A DNA stretch of 64,000 nt from Diadophis punctatus similis. Taxonomy: Eukaryota > Chordata > Lepidosauria > Squamata > Dipsadidae. The notes beneath the pieces were generated by a model that saw only the letters and a program-made list of their open reading frames with translations, was not told the DNA's origin and ran no database searches. The translations under genes were made by a program, and so were the position numbers. Positions 1-10,392 of this stretch are shown piece after piece; the first letter of the stretch is position 1, and each line of letters opens with the position of its first letter. The stretch is taken from the NCBI GenBank assembly GCA_023053685.1, contig JALIGW010000001.1:70523740-70587739 (forward strand), in the 5' to 3' direction.

Positions 1-268
1 GGTATCTCTCTCTGCTCTCTCTTTTCTCTCCGTCTCTCTCTCTCTCTCCCTTCCTTTCTCTATCTTTTTCTCTTTCTCTTTTTCTCTTTCTCTCTCATCT
101 CTCATCTATCTATCTATCCATCCCTTCCTCTATCTATCCAAACATCTTCTATCCCTCCCTCTATCCCTCCCTCCATCCCTGAATCCATCCCTCCACTCCT
201 CCCTCCCTCCCTCCATCTATCATCTATCTATCCCCCATCCCCCCATCTACCTATCTATCCTTCCATCC

Positions 269-339
<71 letters not shown>

Positions 340-602
340 ATCCCCCATCTCTGCATCCATCCCTGAATCCCTCCCTCCTTCCCTCCCTCTATTTATCTAT
401 CCCTCCATCCCTCCATCTATCCACCCCTCCCTCCCTCTATCTATCTCTATCTATCTATCCCTGCATCCCTGCATCCCTCCATCTACCTATCTATCCCTCC
501 ATCTGTCCCCATCTATCCCTCCCTCCATCTATCCATCAATCCATCTTTCCACCCCTCCCTCCCTCCCTCCCTCCCTCCCTCCCTCCCTCCCTCCCTCCCT
601 CC

Positions 603-653
<51 letters not shown>

Positions 654-800
654 CCTCTATCTCTCTCTTTCTATCCATCCCTGCATCCCTCCCTCCATCT
701 ATTTATATATCCGTCCATCCCTTCCTCTATCTATCCATCCCTGCATCCATCTACCTATCTATCCTTCCATCTATCCCCTCATCTATTCCTCCATCTATCC
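1..800. repeat. Compound pyrimidine-rich microsatellite block (CT)n/(TCTA)n/(CCCT)n/(CCAT)n
   Basis: The first 800 bases are almost pure pyrimidine on this strand and consist of interleaved TC, TCTA, CCTC and CCATC runs. The longest perfect TCTA run is near 273-333 and a CCCT run lies near 557-602. There is no coding potential. It lies in an intron or 3' part of CATSPERE. Confidence 0.97.
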
Positions 801-920
801 CTCTCTCCATCACACCAGAGCTGGAATGCCGCCATGTTTAAATGCCAGTAGATGCCGGCCTTCCCTCCGGTGGGCTTGGGTAGCTGCTGGAGAAAGAAGG
901 GCCTGTTTCAGTGTCCGGTG

Positions 921-1220
921 CCCAGAAGCCCTCGCTTCCCTCAAGCATTTCTTTGCTAACCTGATTTCCAGCTCCGTCATGTTTTTCTATCGTATTTCTT
1001 GCCGTCGTGTGCAGGAAACAAAAGTTTGTGGGACTAAAAAAAAGTTCAATCAATCAATTCCAACTTCTCGTGGAAAAAAAGATCTCGTTAGAAGTTGGAA
1101 TTGATTGATTGAACTTTTGTTTCCCTGTACACGATGGCGAGAAACATGATGGAAAAATGCAACAGAGCTGGAAATCAGGTTAGCAAAGAAATGCTTGGAG
1201 GAAGCGAGGGCATCTGGGTG
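921..1220. repeat. Long imperfect inverted repeat (hairpin)
   Basis: The left arm (about 921-1070) and the right arm (about 1086-1220) are reverse complements with roughly 15 bp between them. The innermost 25 bp (ending AACTTCT on the left, beginning AGAAGTT on the right) match perfectly. The left arm has an extra stretch of about 18 bp near 1028-1046. It is probably a palindromic transposon derivative; I see no terminal repeats that settle the family. Confidence 0.85.
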
Positions 1221-1225
1221 GTGGT

Positions 1226-1541
1226 GGGTGGTGCAAGCTCCGCGGCGCTGCAATGGAGAAATGGGAAACCGAGTGGCCGGCGTGAGGGAAGGATGAGGAC
1301 CAGGGAGAAGAAAGAGGGAAAGCGGCCTTCTCTTTCCCTCATGCCAGTCGCTTCATTTTCTGTTTCTCCGTTGCAGTGCAGCACTCAGGATCCCACTGGT
1401 TAACCCAGGTTCAGGTTGGCCATCATGGGAGGTTTGTCCCGCATGTGCAGTGGAACTGGAGGGCGGGGATGGGCCACACCTCCCACAACAGCCAGTCTGA
1501 TCCCGGGTGAACTGGTTGTTAAATTATTTGAAGCCTACCAC
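1226..1541. mobile_element. hAT-type MITE fragment
   Basis: The right end reads AATTATTTGAAGCCTACCACTG. It is the same terminal sequence, in reverse, as the CAG(G/T)GGTGGG ends of other hAT-like elements in the window (for example 39161). No left end is recognised; it may be joined to the hairpin just before it. Some 45 bp of a CR1/SINE-like tail (accttccaactctattattc) follow. Confidence 0.5.
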
Positions 1542-1599
1542 TGAGTAGATGACCTCCATGGTACCTTCCAACTCTATTATTCTATGTTCTAAAGAGCAC

Positions 1600-1790
1600 C
1601 TGCAATTGATACACTTAAGGAAGGGCTTCGTTGTGAAGTTGACAGAGTTCAAATGGGAAAAGTACCTCCTCAGCATAATCAAATTTTAATACTAGCACCA
1701 AATATTTAGGGCTCTCAAGATCAAACCAGCACCTTCAATGGTGAAACGAGGACAGCAATAAAGATGTTTCAAAATATATATGATTACAAT
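1600..1790 (-). mobile_element. Decayed CR1/L3-like fragment
   Basis: The stretch around 1700-1745 (tagggctctcaagatcaaac followed by cagcaccttcaatgg) resembles the L3 3' region seen better at 29060-29100. It is heavily diverged. No gene is seen between it and the CATSPERE exon at 2278. Confidence 0.4.
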
Positions 1791-2277
1791 GGCTTTCACA
1801 TGACTGACCATTTTAAATGTCAGAATTTCTGGATTGTCTTCAATGTCAGAACCATAGAGAGCGCTTGGAATATTCTAACATAAGCATTATTGTAGCATAC
1901 ACATCAGCAGCCATGTTTTCCCCCCCAGTATCAGATAAGGCAGGTGAAATTATAACAAAGTACACTAAGCCACTAGTATTTAGACATTGAGAAAAATCCC
2001 CAAACTGCCATTGTGATCCTTAAAGGAAAGTATTTCTTTAAGAAAGCAACCCTGCCATAACTATGTCATATAGACTAAACTCCAATTTACTCATCCTGAC
2101 ACAATCTATCACGTCATATACAGTAATTCATGTAGTCTATAAGAGCTGTCAAACATTTCACCTGATCTGATGTCATAGATTAGTTGCATATTATATGAAG
2201 CACTGGTGTATTTATTTTAAGGATGAGTACAACTTCCTTTATAATAAAATATAAGACAACATTTTATAAATACTCAC

Positions 2278-2767
2278 AGTCAAAGGATATTCTCCAGAAC
2301 ACCAAGTTTGGGTTCGTATTCCAATAATTTTTAAATGTGGAAAATAAAGCTTTCCAATGTTGATAATTTCGCCTATTTTTGCCTGATACAGCGTGTTTTC
2401 AATCAGAATGAAGGCATTTGGAAAAACAATTCCTAGTTTTTTGACTTTGTGAATTATGGTAGATGATATGATGCTTGGAGGAAATTTTATTTCTACTACA
2501 TTTAAAAATCCATTGCTAGTGTGGAAGATACCATCAACTGTCACTAACATAGCTGTTCTTGGATAACAAGTACACCATTCTATTATGGCTTCACTATGAG
2601 GTGGAAGAGTGACAGAAATTCCTGTTTCTGAGCCTAATATATATATAGGCTGGGCAATGGTAAAAGGAATATCATGAACAAAACAATCCTGAAAAGTAAC
2701 TACTCTGCCAATGATGGTTGCTACGTTGTCATTTATTAGGCTGCTAGGTAGTTCAAACGTCCATACT
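2278..2767 (-). CDS. CATSPERE: CATSPERE, ninth coding exon (extracellular domain)
   Basis: CATSPERE is a single-pass auxiliary subunit of the CatSper Ca2+ channel of the sperm tail, with most of its mass outside the cell. This 490-bp exon encodes residues 185 (split codon) to 348 of the model. It starts after a TTTTCAG acceptor and ends before a GTGAGT donor in phase 0. The segment VVTFQDCF (about 207-214) and the flanking pattern agree with what I recall of mammalian CATSPERE; this was not aligned. The open frame continues past the donor into the intron, so the longer reading to 2239 is not the exon end. Later exons lie beyond the left edge. Confidence 0.88.
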
Positions 2768-3159
2768 CTGAAAACAAATAAAAAAATAATACATTAGCTA
2801 TTATATTTTTATAAACAAAGTATTTGAATATGTTTTTCATCAATATGATTTATTCCCTAATTATTTTTAATAATGTTTACCTATAAGCTTCAATTACTTC
2901 CCAATTAAATGCTGAACTTAAGTCCTAAAAAGCAAATTTTGCTGAAGAATTCAATGAAAATAATAAATTGGTTAAATAGCATTTCAATTTAACATTTCAA
3001 TGTATATTTATATTTCAATATCCACAAGCAGATCTATACAAACATATTCTATCAATGTTAAAGCTGTAGCTATAAGTATATTATATTTATATTATCAGTA
3101 GCACAGTTCTTGTGCTTTTCAGATGGTTACTGAGCACTAATTCATTTTAGATTTTTTTA

Positions 3160-3306
3160 AAACAATAACAGAGTTGGAAGGGACCTTGGAGGTCATCTAG
3201 TCCAACCCCCTGCTCACGCAGGAGACCTATACTAGGGATTCAAACCGCCAAACTGCCGACCTTTCTGATCGACAAGCTCAGTGTCTTAGCCACTGAGCCA
3301 CCTAGT
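3160..3306 (-). repeat. tRNA-derived SINE
   Basis: On the minus strand it begins with a tRNA-like head (TGGCTCAGTGGCTAAGAC as A box, GGTTTGAATCC as B box). It ends with the tail ggttggactagatgacctcc and aaggtcccttccaactctg, which recurs at 36466 and in CR1 tails. Located in CATSPERE intron 8. Confidence 0.85.
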
Positions 3307-3469
3307 CATATCACCAATCTAATGCTTCATATGTACACACAGATTTCAGAGGAGCTCTTGTCTAAATTATCAACAAATGTATATATTTGAGGAAAATAAA
3401 TGCAGTGCATCAACTGTATTTATTAAGCGAAACATCGTGTGACTGTGACTTGCAATTTTACTAACAGCT

Positions 3470-3640
3470 TCTTTATTGATTTTTTAGAAGCTTATTGTGA
3501 AGCATGGAAATGGCAATCATGTGACTGTAGGATGCTACAACAGTCATAAATGCCCAGTAGTTGCAAAGCACTTGAATTTTGAAAACTGCAGGGATGCTGC
3601 GATGGGCATAAGTGCTAGGACTAATTGTAACATTGTTTTT
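3470..3640. mobile_element. Fragment of a palindromic DNA-transposon repeat (cagtcataaatg family)
   Basis: It contains catgtgactgtaggatgct and cagtcataaatgcccagtag, shared with better copies near 18118-18365 and 41590-41825 and with a short end at 63338. Family assignment beyond 'interspersed DNA repeat' is uncertain. Confidence 0.5.
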
Positions 3641-3699
3641 CCAGTGTCTTTAAACTGTTGCTAAACAGTGCAGTAGTTAAGCTAGAACTAAGAGAATCT

Positions 3700-3766
3700 G
3701 TAGCTCAGGACTGAACTGTGCAGTTCTTGATGCTTGTCTGGTTGTTTGCTTGCAGATGTTTCATTA
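3700..3766 (-). mobile_element. Penelope-like element 3' fragment, part 1 (split by MITE)
   Basis: The sequence gtttgcttgcagatgtttca matches the reverse of the Penelope-type 3' region at 16780-16840 (gtaataaaacgtgtgcaaga). It stops at a TA where the 3767-6794 element is inserted and resumes as gtaacatcatc at 6797. Confidence 0.6.
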
Positions 3767-4562
3767 CCGTGTTTCCCCAAAAATAAGATCCGGTCTTCTT
3801 TTCTTTTGGGCTTGAAAATAAGCATTCAGGCTTATTTTCAGGGAGATCTTATTTCTTTAAGTGCAGGAGGTGGCAAGCGCAGGGACCGACGGGAGTGAGA
3901 GCGCAGCTACTGCTGGCCCTGCCCTCTCTGTCTTGCTGTCTGCTTGCCTGCGTCTGCAATGGGCCAAGCTCTCGGCATGCCCTGGACTCCACCCACCCTG
4001 CCTGCTGGCCCAGCTGCTGGTGGGACAGTTCTTGGCCGCGGCAGGCACCATGCTGGCCACCAAGCGGCTGTCCATGCTGCTGCTGGCCTCACACAGGCTC
4101 TTCGCCTTCCTGGCAGGGCAGGTGGAGGCAGGGGCATGCTGAGAGCTTGGCCCTGATTGGGGCCATGGGCAAGCAGACATTGGGATGGAGAGGGTAGGGC
4201 CAGTGGTAACTGCCCAAACACTTTTCGCCCAGAGGGAAAAAAAGCTTCGTTTCCTTGCAAAGGGGACAGTTTGAAATCGAGTGATTAGTTCCATTTCAAA
4301 GCGTCCCCTTTGCAAGCAGACAAAGCTTCGTCTCCCTCTGGGTGAAAAATGCACAGCAGAGCCAGGCGGAGGCAGAAGTGATCCAAACATGCCATACACT
4401 CTGTTCCACCATTTCTTGGCTTGCCTGAGGATGCACCGAGCAGGCTCCCATGCAGGGCATTGGTATCACCTGCCTCCCCCATCCCCCATGCCTCTTCCTC
4501 CGCTTGCTGCCAGTGCCGCCAGGCAAGCCTCATGCAAGCCTTCTGTGAATCAAGCAGCTGTA

Positions 4563-4930
4563 TGTCAACTTGCAAAGCTTTCAAGTTGCCATAAGCAGGA
4601 GGGGGGGAGAACTGACTGAGCTGCTTGGCTGCCTTAACTGAAACTACATTCCACAAATGCCTTTCTACATATTGTATCCTAGGTTACCGGAGTCAGCAGG
4701 AGGGGTGTGGGTTTTACAGCCCACCAATATGGTTCATTGGAGAATGTTATTTATGACATGCCCAGGGAGGAAGGGGGAGACAGGGTCACAGGGGCCCGTA
4801 AGTTACGTGAGGTTAGTTCTGACTCCATCGGAGTATTGCTGGAACGTTGCTCCTAATAAATGACTGTATTTCTTTTGAAGCTTGGCTCGTGGCTCATGAA
4901 TTAATTAGGGCATCTTTCAGAAACTTCACA
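4563..4930 (+). repeat. 5' LTR of the gag-only element
   Basis: This 368-bp LTR has an AATAAA-like signal (cctaataaatgac) near 4852. It retains the empty site (ttggctgccttaactgaaac) where the 3' LTR carries a hAT MITE. Confidence 0.88.
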
Positions 4931-5036
4931 GAGAGTCAGAACTCATAAATCAAGCAATATTGCCGGGCCACCTGAGCCCCCGACTCCCAAACAGGTCCCT
5001 GATATCTGGGAGGCTTAGAGAGAAAATCAGACAACC

Positions 5037-5995
5037 ATGGCAGAGGGTGGGATATCCGAAGAAAGCCTGCTACAAGCGACTGAAAAGGAGGTAATTCCAG
5101 ACCGCAGCAGCCTGATTGCAGCTGGAGTGCAGCACCTCCCAGACATCAAAGCTGGGACGCCCGCTCCAGCGACCAAAGCAAGAAAGGATGAGTACTGGTG
5201 GAAATTAACCCCTAAAGCAGCTGAGGTTGAGTTCCCCCATCGCAATGCCCAGGAAAAGAGAAAGCCCCTGATTGAGCTGGGAAGAGTGGATTGGATGTGG
5301 GACTGGGAACAAGCTAGGCTCCCAAAGCTCCCTGGGAGCTCCTTAGAGCAACTGAGGGAGGAATTTGACTGTGCCACCATTCAGAGGAGGAGCCATTATG
5401 CCAGCCAAAAGAGAGGGGAAGGACAGCTGATCCTGTTGAAGGGAGGAGACGTGCATGGGAACACAGCCCCCACTCTCCACAGTCAGAAGGAGAAAGAGCC
5501 TGGGACTGCAGCCAGTGCCCCTCCCACATAACAGGCAGGCCATCCAGGGCAGACAACCCCCTCCTTCTCTCCGAACTAGAGCCAAGGAAGAGGGCCAGCC
5601 GCATCGAGCACAGGCCTACAGGGGCCAACAGAAAAAAATTGAATTCAAGGAGGAACAGTGCTGAATGAACCACTCTGCTTCAGGGGAAAATTTGATGGGG
5701 ACTCAGACCAGCTAGCTCTATTCTTTGACTTGGCTGAGATCCACCTAGAATGCTATGGATACCTCTACCCATCCCCCAGAGCCATAGTGAACACTATCGT
5801 AGAGGGGCTAGAGGGAGAAGCAAGGGAATGACTAGCAGCCCTCCACAAGAGGAGAGCCTTGAAACTGCAAGAAGTAGATGACTTCCTACAACTACTAGAG
5901 GCCAGATTTGAGGAGGCAGAGGAGGACCTGTACGTGGAAAATCCAAACAAGACTGGGGGGGTGTTCCACATCCCTAAATTCTATACCTGTACTCA
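5037..5995 (+). pseudogene. Degraded gag of the LTR element
   Basis: An open frame at 5037-5531 (164 aa) starts MAEGGISEES and is rich in charged residues. After several stops between 5529 and 5640 the same frame resumes at about 5661 with a capsid-like segment: FDGDSDQLALFF, then AIVNTIVEGLEGEARE, then VDDFLQLLEARFEEAEED. That pattern is typical of the capsid N-terminal region of Ty3/Gypsy-type Gag. A further in-frame TGA lies at about 5829. No zinc knuckle is seen before the 3' LTR. The family call is from motif pattern only. Confidence 0.65.
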
Positions 5996-6045
5996 AATTG
6001 TTTTTGCTTTGCACAGGTCGCCTTCAGGAAGTGAGGGGAGCCGAA

Positions 6046-6567
6046 TGTCAACTTGCAAAGCTTTCAAATTGCCATAAGCAGGAGCCGGAGGGGGGGGGGA
6101 GAACTGATGGAGCTGCTTGGTTGCCCTAACTCAGGGGTGGGCAAACTATGGCTCTTTGAAGACCTGTGGACCAACTCCCAGAATTCCTGAGCCAGCCATG
6201 CATGCATGGCTGGCTCAGGAATTCTGGGAGTTGAAATCCACAGGTCCTTAAAGAACCATAGTTTGCCCACCCCTGCCCTAACTGAAACTACATTCCACAA
6301 ATGCCTTTCAACAGATTGTATCTTAGGTTACCGGAGTCAGCAGGAGGGGTGTGGGTTTTACAGCCTGCCAATGTGGTTCATTGGAGAATGTGATTTATGA
6401 CATGCCCAGGGAGGAGGGGGTAGACAGGGTCCTGGGGGCCCGTAAGTTACATGAGGTTAGTTCTGATTCCATCGGAGTATTGCTGGAATGTTGCTCCTAA
6501 TAAATGATTATATTTCTTTTGAAGCTTGGCTTGTGAATTAATTAGGGCATCTTTCCGAAACTTCACA
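6046..6567 (+). repeat. 3' LTR of the gag-only element, with MITE insertion
   Basis: It is collinear with the 5' LTR apart from the 144-bp insertion at 6132-6275 and its 8-bp duplication. A handful of base differences separate the two LTRs, so the insertion is not very recent. Confidence 0.88.
6132..6275. mobile_element. Palindromic hAT MITE
   Basis: The ends CAGGGGTGGGCAAAC and GTTTGCCCACCCCTG are perfect inverted repeats, and almost the whole 144 bp folds on itself around catgcatgcatg. The 8-bp target duplication CCCTAACT lies at 6124-6131 and 6276-6283. The other LTR of the host element shows the empty site. Confidence 0.95.
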
Positions 6568-6796
6568 CTGCACAGCACATATGGATCGCCTGTCTTCTCC
6601 CCTCTCTGTCTCCAGTATTTGTGCTGTGCCAAGCGCCTGGTGGGTTTGCAGCTGCTAAAGACGCCATTGGCCCCACGCACTCACCGCCTCTCATGATGGC
6701 CACGCCCATCACCCTGGGCTTATTTTTGGAGTAGTGCTTATATTAGATCCACCACAAAAAATCAGGCTGGGTTCTTATTTTCGGGAAAACACGGTA

Positions 6797-7230
6797 GTAA
6801 CATCATCATTGCAAGGGTGATATGGAGTGGAATCTCTGTTGGAAAACCAACTATGGTATTTATATCTTTTTCAATAGCCATCTAGTTTACAGTCACTCCA
6901 TCATAGTTTTACAGGCTACCAAACCAAGCTTTGCAATGGTGAGTTACCTTGAGGTCCTTATGTGCCAGCAAAAATTGAACATAAAATTATTCAGTCTGTC
7001 CCAGAAATTGAGTTAGAAGGTGTGTTAGTAGCTTTTTATGTATGTTTCAAGAGAAGGTAGAATACAATAGAATATGAGATTGGATCTCAATGTTACCATT
7101 TTTACAAGGGCAGATCATTTTCACATATGGAATTTTATATTTTACATCCAACTCTGCTGATGATATAGTATTGAATTATAACGCTTGCTGAAACCTATTG
7201 CTTGTAGTATGATCTAGGTACAATGCGGGT
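6797..7230. other. Intronic sequence; short Penelope remainder, otherwise unrecognised
   Basis: The first 40 bp (gtaacatcatcattgcaagg) continue the Penelope fragment interrupted at 3766. The remainder is AT-rich CATSPERE intron 8 in which I recognise no gene or repeat. Confidence 0.5.
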
Positions 7231-7231
7231 C

Positions 7232-7570
7232 TAGGAAAACTCGCTATGGCCAACTTGCCACAGGACATCTTGCCTCAGAACAATTCAATTGCTGCATTTA
7301 TCATTTCATTTCATTCAGGCACTTTTATTATTGATGATCATGTTTTTGTCAAAATCATTGTAATCTTGTATTTCTGAATTGACTTTCTTTATTTCATTAT
7401 TATTGGCCCTGGTTTCGTCAAAATTAATTTATCTTTTGTATTTGTTGAATTGTCCTGTGGCAAGATGTCCCGTGGTGTGTTGGTTGTGATGAGTTGTCCT
7501 GTGGGGAGTTGGTGCAGTGAATTGGCCATGGCAAGTTGGCCATGGTGAGTTGACCATGATGAGTTGTTCC
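7232..7570. repeat. Interspersed element with 13-14 bp degenerate tandem units
   Basis: The left part (gccaacttgccacaggacat) is inverted relative to 7445-7470 (tgtcctgtggcaagatgtcc), so the two form terminal inverted segments. Between 7480 and 7570 about six degenerate units of the form GAGTTGxCCATGG follow each other. It looks like a MITE that acquired a minisatellite. Confidence 0.6.
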
Positions 7571-8441
7571 ATTCCAGTTTGAGGGGTACATTGCTAAAAG
7601 GCCCACTTGTACCTTGGAAATTTTGAAACAATAGCTAAGCCTACTTCTTCTCATCCCAATAATTTGGGATTTGGCAATTATTTTTTCATTTAGTTGGTGA
7701 GGGAGTTTCATACAATTAATTTATCGGTGGTGGTATTGCAATATTCAAAATTTTTTGTCAAATGGATTGTGATTTTTCTCATAATGCTTTCAATCTGCAT
7801 CTCACTATTTTGCCTCAGAAAAAATTCATGCAAATTCTTTCTTCATATGCCTTGCATTCCACTTCCCTTTCCAACTTATTAAGTACAAGGCACTTACTGT
7901 ATTTATTGATACATCTAACATTGATTTTAAAAAGTGAGATGATGAGTTCCAAGAGAAATGGAATTACAAGTGGCCTACTGAGAAACAAATTTTTAAAATA
8001 TCTAGAATAATTCGATTTTTGCAGAAATAAAATGAATTTAAAAAATACATCATAGCAAGGATTGTAAGGCCAGCACCATGAAAAACTGATGGTCACATGG
8101 GAAAAAAAGGTATATTATAGATGGGAAATAATGATGTGTTTGACAAAGACATAGCTGGCTAATTGGAAAGAAGGCATATTTATCAGAAGGCAAAGAAAAT
8201 ATTATAACTTATTTTTGTAGACAGCATTGTTCTATCACAATTCATCTAACCATTAATCATGAACTTTGATACATAGGGAGGAAACATAAATTTTTGGATA
8301 CTATTTAATTCTAATATTGTTATCAGGGCTGCTAATGATTGTCAGTTAGCATTATCTGGAGAGCTACATGTTTGCTACCCCTTCATTTGTCATTTCAAAA
8401 GCATTGCATTACTCTATAAAATGTAATTAAAAGAACAGTAC
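7571..8441. other. Unrecognised AT-rich intron sequence
   Basis: This is CATSPERE intron 8. Short frames exist on both strands but none has splice sites or a recognisable protein pattern. Confidence 0.5.
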
Positions 8442-8545
8442 CCATTATTAAATGATTGGGTAGAAAATTCGATTTCTTTAAAAAATGTTGTAATGCTAGG
8501 TTCCTGTCCCAAATTCCAGAACTGCATGCTAAGGGTTTTGGAATA
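8442..8545 (-). CDS. CATSPERE: CATSPERE, eighth coding exon
   Basis: This 104-bp exon lies between a TTTATTTCACAG acceptor and an AATGG|GTACTG donor. It enters in phase 0 and leaves two bases that combine with the first base of the 2278-2767 exon to give a glycine codon. It encodes residues 151-184 plus the split 185, including LGQEPSITTFF. The spacing and the L-S-x-Q...L-G-Q-x-P pattern match my memory of the mammalian protein just before the W-x-x-x-x-P segment. It is far too short to stand out as an open frame; I found it because the phases of its neighbours required an exon here. Confidence 0.86.
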
Positions 8546-9008
8546 CTGTGAAATAAAAACAGTTATTATTTTTAAGAGAATTTTTTTAAAATCCTTTTGT
8601 TAAATATAAATATAACTTTATATATATAAAGTTCTACTTCTTAGCAGATATAAGTTAACAATACAAAAATAATAATGATTAGTATGAAATTGATATATTT
8701 TACTGTGAGTTAAAATTTATTATAAAATCATAAATCGATGCAGTGTCACAGTCTCGAAAGTGACAAAGAATTCTAATATAATGGCTCAGAATAACTAGAG
8801 GATGGTCCTTTATGGAAGAGAATTTTTGAAAGATTATTTCTTAATAAAGTTATTTTTTCTACAATATTTAAATTGATGAAACTGAAGGCTATAGGAAAAG
8901 AACAAATTACAAGCTCAAGAACAAGCCAAATGTAAGTAGAAAAGGGGTTTTGGAGGTCTTTCAAAAATAGCTTAATTGAATGGTGTGAAAAAGATAAAAA
9001 AGATATTA
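8546..9008. other. Unrecognised AT-rich intron sequence
   Basis: This is CATSPERE intron 7. It is AT-rich, with a (TATA)n patch near 8618. No feature is seen. Confidence 0.5.
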
Positions 9009-9016
9009 CTTGGAGA

Positions 9017-9309
9017 CAGAGGTGGGTTCCTACCGGTTCAGACCACTTCTATAGAACCGTTAGTAACTTGGCGGCCTGGGTTGCTGGAACCAGCAGCAAC
9101 CCAGGCCTGCCACGCCCCTGAGCTGGTTCTCTTGGTGGCGCCGTAGGTGCCGCCATCTTGTTTTTTGCTTCTGTGCATGCGCAGAAGCTTTTTTTTAGTA
9201 CTGCGCATGTGTGCGTGCGGGCTCATGAACCGCCCACGTGGCTCACAACGCGCCCGCGTGGCGAATCCCTGAGCAAACCAGCAGTAGCAGAATCTGGAAC
9301 CCATCCCTG
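9017..9309. mobile_element. hAT-type MITE
   Basis: The ends are CAGAGGTGGGTTCCTAC and GGAACCCATCCCTG, with an 8-bp target duplication CTTGGAGA at 9009-9016 and 9310-9317. The inside is GC-rich with an internal hairpin (tgcatgcgcagaa). Confidence 0.92.
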
Positions 9310-9594
9310 CTTGGAGAGGGGAAAAAAGTGAGTTTATGTTATTTATTTAATTATTAATGAAATTTATATGGCCTCCCATCTCACATAAAGTGACTCTGTG
9401 CAATATATAACAAATATTCCAACTACAGTGGCATGTCACAAAAACTCCAAAATGCAAGAAATTATGCATTGCCTCAAAAGATATGAAACTCATTTAGTGA
9501 TATAAGATTTAACATATCAATAAGCTGCAAGCATAACATGTAGGGTAGAATTTCTGGAAAACTCTGATTAAATTTATATCAACTCAGATGTTAT

Positions 9595-9835
9595 CAACTA
9601 ATAACTTGGTCCCATGCCCTGTAGGGGTTTAAAGATGATAACTAGCACCTTGAAGTAGGAAACTGGGAGACACTGCGATTGTACAATAGAAATGTGTTCT
9701 GGAGTATTTATAGCTTCTGAATGATCTTCAAGAGCAGCCCAATGTAAAATGTATTGCAGTACCCAAAGCTGAAGTGACAAGGCATGAGTGACTGTGAGCA
9801 AAGCTCCCTATCCAGAAAAGGTTGCAATTGATGAG
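9595..9835 (-). mobile_element. L3/CR1 LINE 3' fragment
   Basis: The text tgtaggggtttaaagatgat and the following agtgactgtgagcaaagctc match the same part of the larger L3 at 29060-29310. It is a short truncated copy in the same orientation. Confidence 0.75.
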
Positions 9836-10089
9836 CAAGACAAATCCATACAAAGGCCCTCCCCGTGCCCCAGCTCTCCCCTAGGAGGAGAAGCTACATA
9901 TTTCAAATGGCTGGGCAGTACTCCAGGTCCACTCCTATCTCTCATATGAGGGAAGCAGAAAAGACCCAGCTACATCCAGAATATGTAAAGGAGCCCAGAT
10001 CATGCAAGTATCCTTAATCCAGGTGCTTGCCAGCCATCAACATAACCATTCTGAATCTCTGCCTTGGGGTCTCCACTACTACATTGATC

Positions 10090-10392
10090 ACAGGAAGTTT
10101 CAGTCCAGAGTTCTTGGGCATGTCTAGTTTAATGAAAGGAGGACTAGGGGTGACATGATAGCAGTGTTCCAATATCTCAGAGGTTGTCACAAATAAGAGG
10201 TAGTCAAGCTATTCTCCAAAGCACCTGAAGGCAGTACAAGAAGCAATGGATAGAAACTAATCAAGGAGAGAAGCAACCTAGAACTAAGAAGAAATTTCCT
10301 GACAGTGAGAACAATTAATCAGTGGAACGATTTGCCTCCAGAAGTTGTGGATGCTCCAACATTGGAAGTTTTTAAGAAAAGATTGGACAACC
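10090..10392 (+). mobile_element. CR1 LINE 3' end, part 1 (split by LTR element)
   Basis: The segment agtggaacgatttgcctcca to gattggacaacc is the classic CR1 3' region; another copy is at 58378. It stops at the 5-bp target duplication caacc (10388-10392) and continues at 14466. Confidence 0.88.

Larger units (their letters stand above)
4563..6567 (+). mobile_element. Non-autonomous LTR retrotransposon, gag only
   Basis: Two direct LTRs (4563-4930 and 6046-6567) start TGTCAACTTGCAAAGC and end GAAACTTCACA. Near-matching 5-bp flanks, ctgta and ctgca, fit a target duplication with one mismatch. A purine-rich stretch (aggaagtgaggggagc) precedes the 3' LTR. The interior is only about 1.1 kb and has a degraded gag; no protease, reverse transcriptase or integrase motif is seen, so it depended on another element's enzymes. 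Confidence 0.85.
3767..6794. mobile_element. TA-flanked MITE (Tc1/mariner-like ends) carrying nested insertions
   Basis: The ends are CCGTGTTTCCCC and its inverse AAAACACGG, extended as AAAATAAGA / TCTTATTTTC-like inverted stretches, flanked by TA at 3765-3766 and 6795-6796. About 1 kb is the element itself; the rest is the LTR element at 4563-6567. Short overlapping frames in 3857-4620 are not convincing genes. Confidence 0.75.

Noticed and set aside
1603..1720. Minus-strand reading that looks like a possible further CATSPERE exon
   Set aside because: The sequence resembles the decayed L3 3' region, has a stop before the GT, and lacks a proper acceptor tract.
2239..2277. Open frame continuing past the 2278 donor
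   Set aside because: A consensus GTGAGT lies at 2277, and the translated end (SIYKMLSYILL) reads like intron. The exon is ended at 2278.
3857..4656. Several overlapping 100-180 aa frames
   Set aside because: They lie on both strands inside the TA-MITE and at the LTR start; composition explains them.
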